NCBI GenBank assembly: GCA_020430865.1
Contig: JAGQIY010001228.1
Coordinates: 1 to 13,203 of the forward strand
Length of the DNA stretch: 13,203 nucleotides
Source: Myxococcales bacterium
Lineage (GTDB): Bacteria > Myxococcota > Polyangia > Polyangiales > Polyangiaceae
Reading direction: 5' to 3'
Program-made: the position numbers and the translations under genes
The notes under the pieces: model-generated
Seen by the model: only the letters and a program-made list of their open reading frames with translations
Told to the model about the DNA's origin: nothing
Database searches by the model: none
Shown here: one piece after another, positions 11,486 to 13,203 of the stretch
Numbering within the stretch: the first letter of the stretch is position 1
Layout: every line of letters starts with the position of its first letter

Positions 11486-13203
11486 ATGAAGACCGCGCTG
11501 CGTGTAGTCCTGCTGAGTTCGTTCCTGGTGCTGGTTGGTTGCACCGGCCAGGCGCTGGTGGGCGGCGACTCGGACGCTGGCGACGCGGCGACCGGTCAGA
11601 AACCGCAGTGCCCAGCTGGTGCGCTGTTGTGTGACCAGGCATGCGTCGACCCTACGAGCGATCCCGAGCACTGCGGCGACTGCGCCACGCAGTGCGCTGA
11701 CGATCAAGCGTGCGTCGACGGCACCTGCACGAAAGATTGCCCCGCGGAACTGATACTGTGCGACGCTGCCTGTGTCAGCGCAAACACGGACATCGAGAAC
11801 TGCGGGAGCTGTGGAAGACGCTGCGGCGCTGGCACCGTCTGCAGCATGGGCGTTTGTACGCTGACGTGCGGGAACGGTCTCGCCACCTGCTCTTCCGCAG
11901 GCTCCACGAACGGAGACGGCGGGGCGAACGACTTCTGCGCAGACCTGGACAGCGACCGAGAGAACTGCGGTGGCTGCGGGAATGCGTGTGGTGTTGGCCA
12001 GCAGTGCGTCGCGGGCGCCTGCAGCTACAGCTGCCCGCCGACCGAGACGGTGTGCGACTCGAGCTGCGCGGATCTGCAGAGCGATCCGACGCACTGCGGA
12101 GACTGCGCGACCGCTTGCGCGCCAGGCGAGGCCTGTCAGGCAGGCAGCTGTGTGACGGACTGCTCGCCAGGGCTCAGTGATTGCGGCGGGAGCTGTCGCG
12201 ACCTGAGCGTCGACCCGCGCAACTGCGGCGCCTGTGACAACACCTGCGCCGCAGGCGAGGTGTGCTCGACGGGCAGCTGTCAGATCACGTGCGGCAGTGC
12301 ACAGACCGAGTGCTCGGGTGTGTGTCGGGACCTGCAGAGCGATCCGAGCAACTGTGGTAGCTGTGGTCTGGCTTGTCCCGCAGGGACGCTGTGCGTCGCT
12401 GGCCAGTGCGAGACCAGCTGTGGCAGCGGGCTGACGAACTGTAGCGGCGTCTGTCGTGATCTTGGCGCCGATAACTTCAACTGCGGGGCGTGCGGAGCGG
12501 CCTGCGTGCCGGGAGAGGTCTGTGGCGCAGGCAGCTGCGCCGTCACGTGCGGGCCTGGCTTGACCGACTGCGGGGGCACCTGCCGAGATCTCCAGGTCGA
12601 CTCCACGAACTGCGGGGCGTGCGACACGGTCTGCGATCCGGGTGAGCGTTGCAGCGCGGGCAGCTGCGCCGTGACGTGCGGGGCCGGCTTGACGGACTGC
12701 GGCGGCAGCTGTCGGGACCTGGCCACCGACCGCGGCCACTGTGGGACGTGCGGCACGGCGTGCGCGACGGGAGAGGTGTGTTCCGCAGGCAGCTGCCTCA
12801 CCAGCTGCGGCGCGGGCCTCAGCGACTGCGGCGGCAGCTGTCGGGACCTGGTCAGTGACCGCCTCAACTGCGGAGCATGTGGTGTCGTCTGCGCCGCGGG
12901 TGAGGTGTGTTCCGCCGCTGCCTGCGTCACCAGCTGCGGCGCTGGGCTCACGGAGTGCGGGGGTTCTTGCCGCGATCTGGCCACCGATCGCGCCAACTGC
13001 GGGGCCTGCGGCACTACCTGCGCGGCAGGCGAAGTGTGCTCGGCCGGGACCTGCCAGGTGTCCTGTGGCGTGGGTCTCACCAACTGTGGCGGTAGCTGCC
13101 GGGACCTCGCAGCAGACAACGGAAACTGCGGCACGTGCGGCAACTCCTGCGGGCCCGGGCAGGTTTGTTCCGCGGGGATATGCACCACGAGCTGTGGCAG
13201 CGG
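11486..13203 (+). CDS. Cys-rich 43-aa-repeat lipoprotein (3' end outside window)
   Basis: From the ATG at 11486 the frame stays open to the window end (572 codons, no stop). CGAGG lies 5 nt upstream as Shine-Dalgarno sequence. The N-terminus is a clean lipoprotein signal, MKTALRVV then LLSSFLVLVGC, with canonical lipobox L-V-G-C and lipid Cys19. Thr at +2 gives no inner-membrane retention signal, so outer-membrane placement is likely. After a linker to residue 41 come twelve complete repeats (42-569) and the start of a thirteenth. The consensus is C-x6-C-x3-C-x9-C-x2-C-x3-C-x5-C-x4-C, typified by GGSCRDL, D..NCGACG and GEVCSAGSC, giving 8 Cys per repeat. This resembles Cys-rich repeat proteins common in myxobacteria; I recall some being mislabelled tryptophan synthase alpha chain, for which there is no support here. 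It is probably a rigid, disulfide-bonded surface stalk or adhesin. Function is unproven. Confidence 0.85.
   Translation, partial: MKTALRVVLLSSFLVLVGCTGQALVGGDSDAGDAATGQKPQCPAGALLCDQACVDPTSDPEHCGDCATQCADDQACVDGTCTKDCPAELILCDAACVSANTDIENCGSCGRRCGAGTVCSMGVCTLTCGNGLATCSSAGSTNGDGGANDFCADLDSDRENCGGCGNACGVGQQCVAGACSYSCPPTETVCDSSCADLQSDPTHCGDCATACAPGEACQAGSCVTDCSPGLSDCGGSCRDLSVDPRNCGACDNTCAAGEVCSTGSCQITCGSAQTECSGVCRDLQSDPSNCGSCGLACPAGTLCVAGQCETSCGSGLTNCSGVCRDLGADNFNCGACGAACVPGEVCGAGSCAVTCGPGLTDCGGTCRDLQVDSTNCGACDTVCDPGERCSAGSCAVTCGAGLTDCGGSCRDLATDRGHCGTCGTACATGEVCSAGSCLTSCGAGLSDCGGSCRDLVSDRLNCGACGVVCAAGEVCSAAACVTSCGAGLTECGGSCRDLATDRANCGACGTTCAAGEVCSAGTCQVSCGVGLTNCGGSCRDLAADNGNCGTCGNSCGPGQVCSAGICTTSCGS
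11609..13203 (+). repeat. 129-bp tandem coding repeats (12 full units plus a partial one)
   Basis: Units start at 11609 (unit 1), 11738 (2), 11867 (3), 12032 (4) and then every 129 bp, ending at 13192, with unit 13 beginning at 13193. Unit 3 is 165 bp long because of a 12-codon insertion between its second and third Cys. Units 1-4 are divergent. Units 9-12 are close in sequence: the GGSCRDL-coding block of units 9 and 10 is nearly identical at DNA level, which points to recent duplication or gene conversion toward the 3' side. Confidence 0.85.

Noticed and set aside
11174..12739. 521-codon open frame on the minus strand
   Set aside because: It lies opposite the Cys-rich repeat gene and crosses its start and upstream region. 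The plus frame has a clean lipoprotein signal, a Shine-Dalgarno sequence and invariant 8-Cys repeats. The minus frame is an Ala/Arg/Val shadow of a GC-rich repeat with no domain.
12280..13188. 302-codon minus-strand frame with a repetitive Pro/Gln/Ser product
   Set aside because: Its apparent repeats are the reverse complement of the 129-bp Cys-repeat units, and it has no ribosome-binding site or recognisable domain.
11609..13192. CRISPR array
   Set aside because: The 129-bp periodicity is in-frame protein repeats with no alternation of short identical repeats and unique spacers.

Overview
This is a very GC-rich window with high-GC codon positions. It is dominated by exported proteins: lipoproteins with Gly/Ser-rich linkers behind the lipid cysteine, FG-GAP repeats, a CARDB-like module and long arrays of Cys-rich repeats. 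That repertoire suggests a myxobacterium (Myxococcota, probably Polyangia-like). This is an inference from protein style; there is no rRNA or marker gene to confirm it.

Layout. (a) 3-443 (+) is the 3' end of a protein with two apparent BamE/SmpA-like repeats. It converges on (b) a three-gene minus-strand operon at 4525-487: two distantly paralogous beta-propeller proteins (551 and 552 aa, both with the candidate lipid Cys at residue 33), then a small outer-membrane beta-barrel protein. Both junctions are TGATG stop/start overlaps, each with a Shine-Dalgarno sequence. (c) 4526-5061 is a divergent intergenic region with a perfect 17-bp hairpin and two smaller ones in the operon leader. (d) 5062-7671 (+) is an 869-aa membrane enzyme of the alkaline phosphatase superfamily. 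It has the sequence landmarks and topology of eukaryotic GPI ethanolamine-phosphate transferases (PIG-O/PIG-N type). (e) On the minus strand follow a TerB-like protein (8265-7690) and, upstream of it, an 829-aa FG-GAP/CARDB lipoprotein (10794-8305), with a terminator-like hairpin between them. (f) 10795-11485 is a 691-bp divergent intergenic region with no convincing gene. (g) 11486 to the window end (+) is an open-ended Cys-rich repeat lipoprotein. It has twelve complete 8-Cys repeats, eleven of them 43 aa long, and no stop codon inside the window.

How the genes may work together. Nearly everything is predicted to act in the cell envelope or at the cell surface. The strongest functional unit is the propeller-propeller-barrel operon, which may form a surface or outer-membrane assembly. 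The PIG-O-like transferase is divergent from it and could modify envelope glycolipids or glycans with a phospho-alcohol; the shared intergenic region allows but does not prove co-regulation. The most notable items are the eukaryote-like transferase architecture, the paralogous propeller operon with its strong leader hairpin, and the disulfide-dense repeat lipoprotein.
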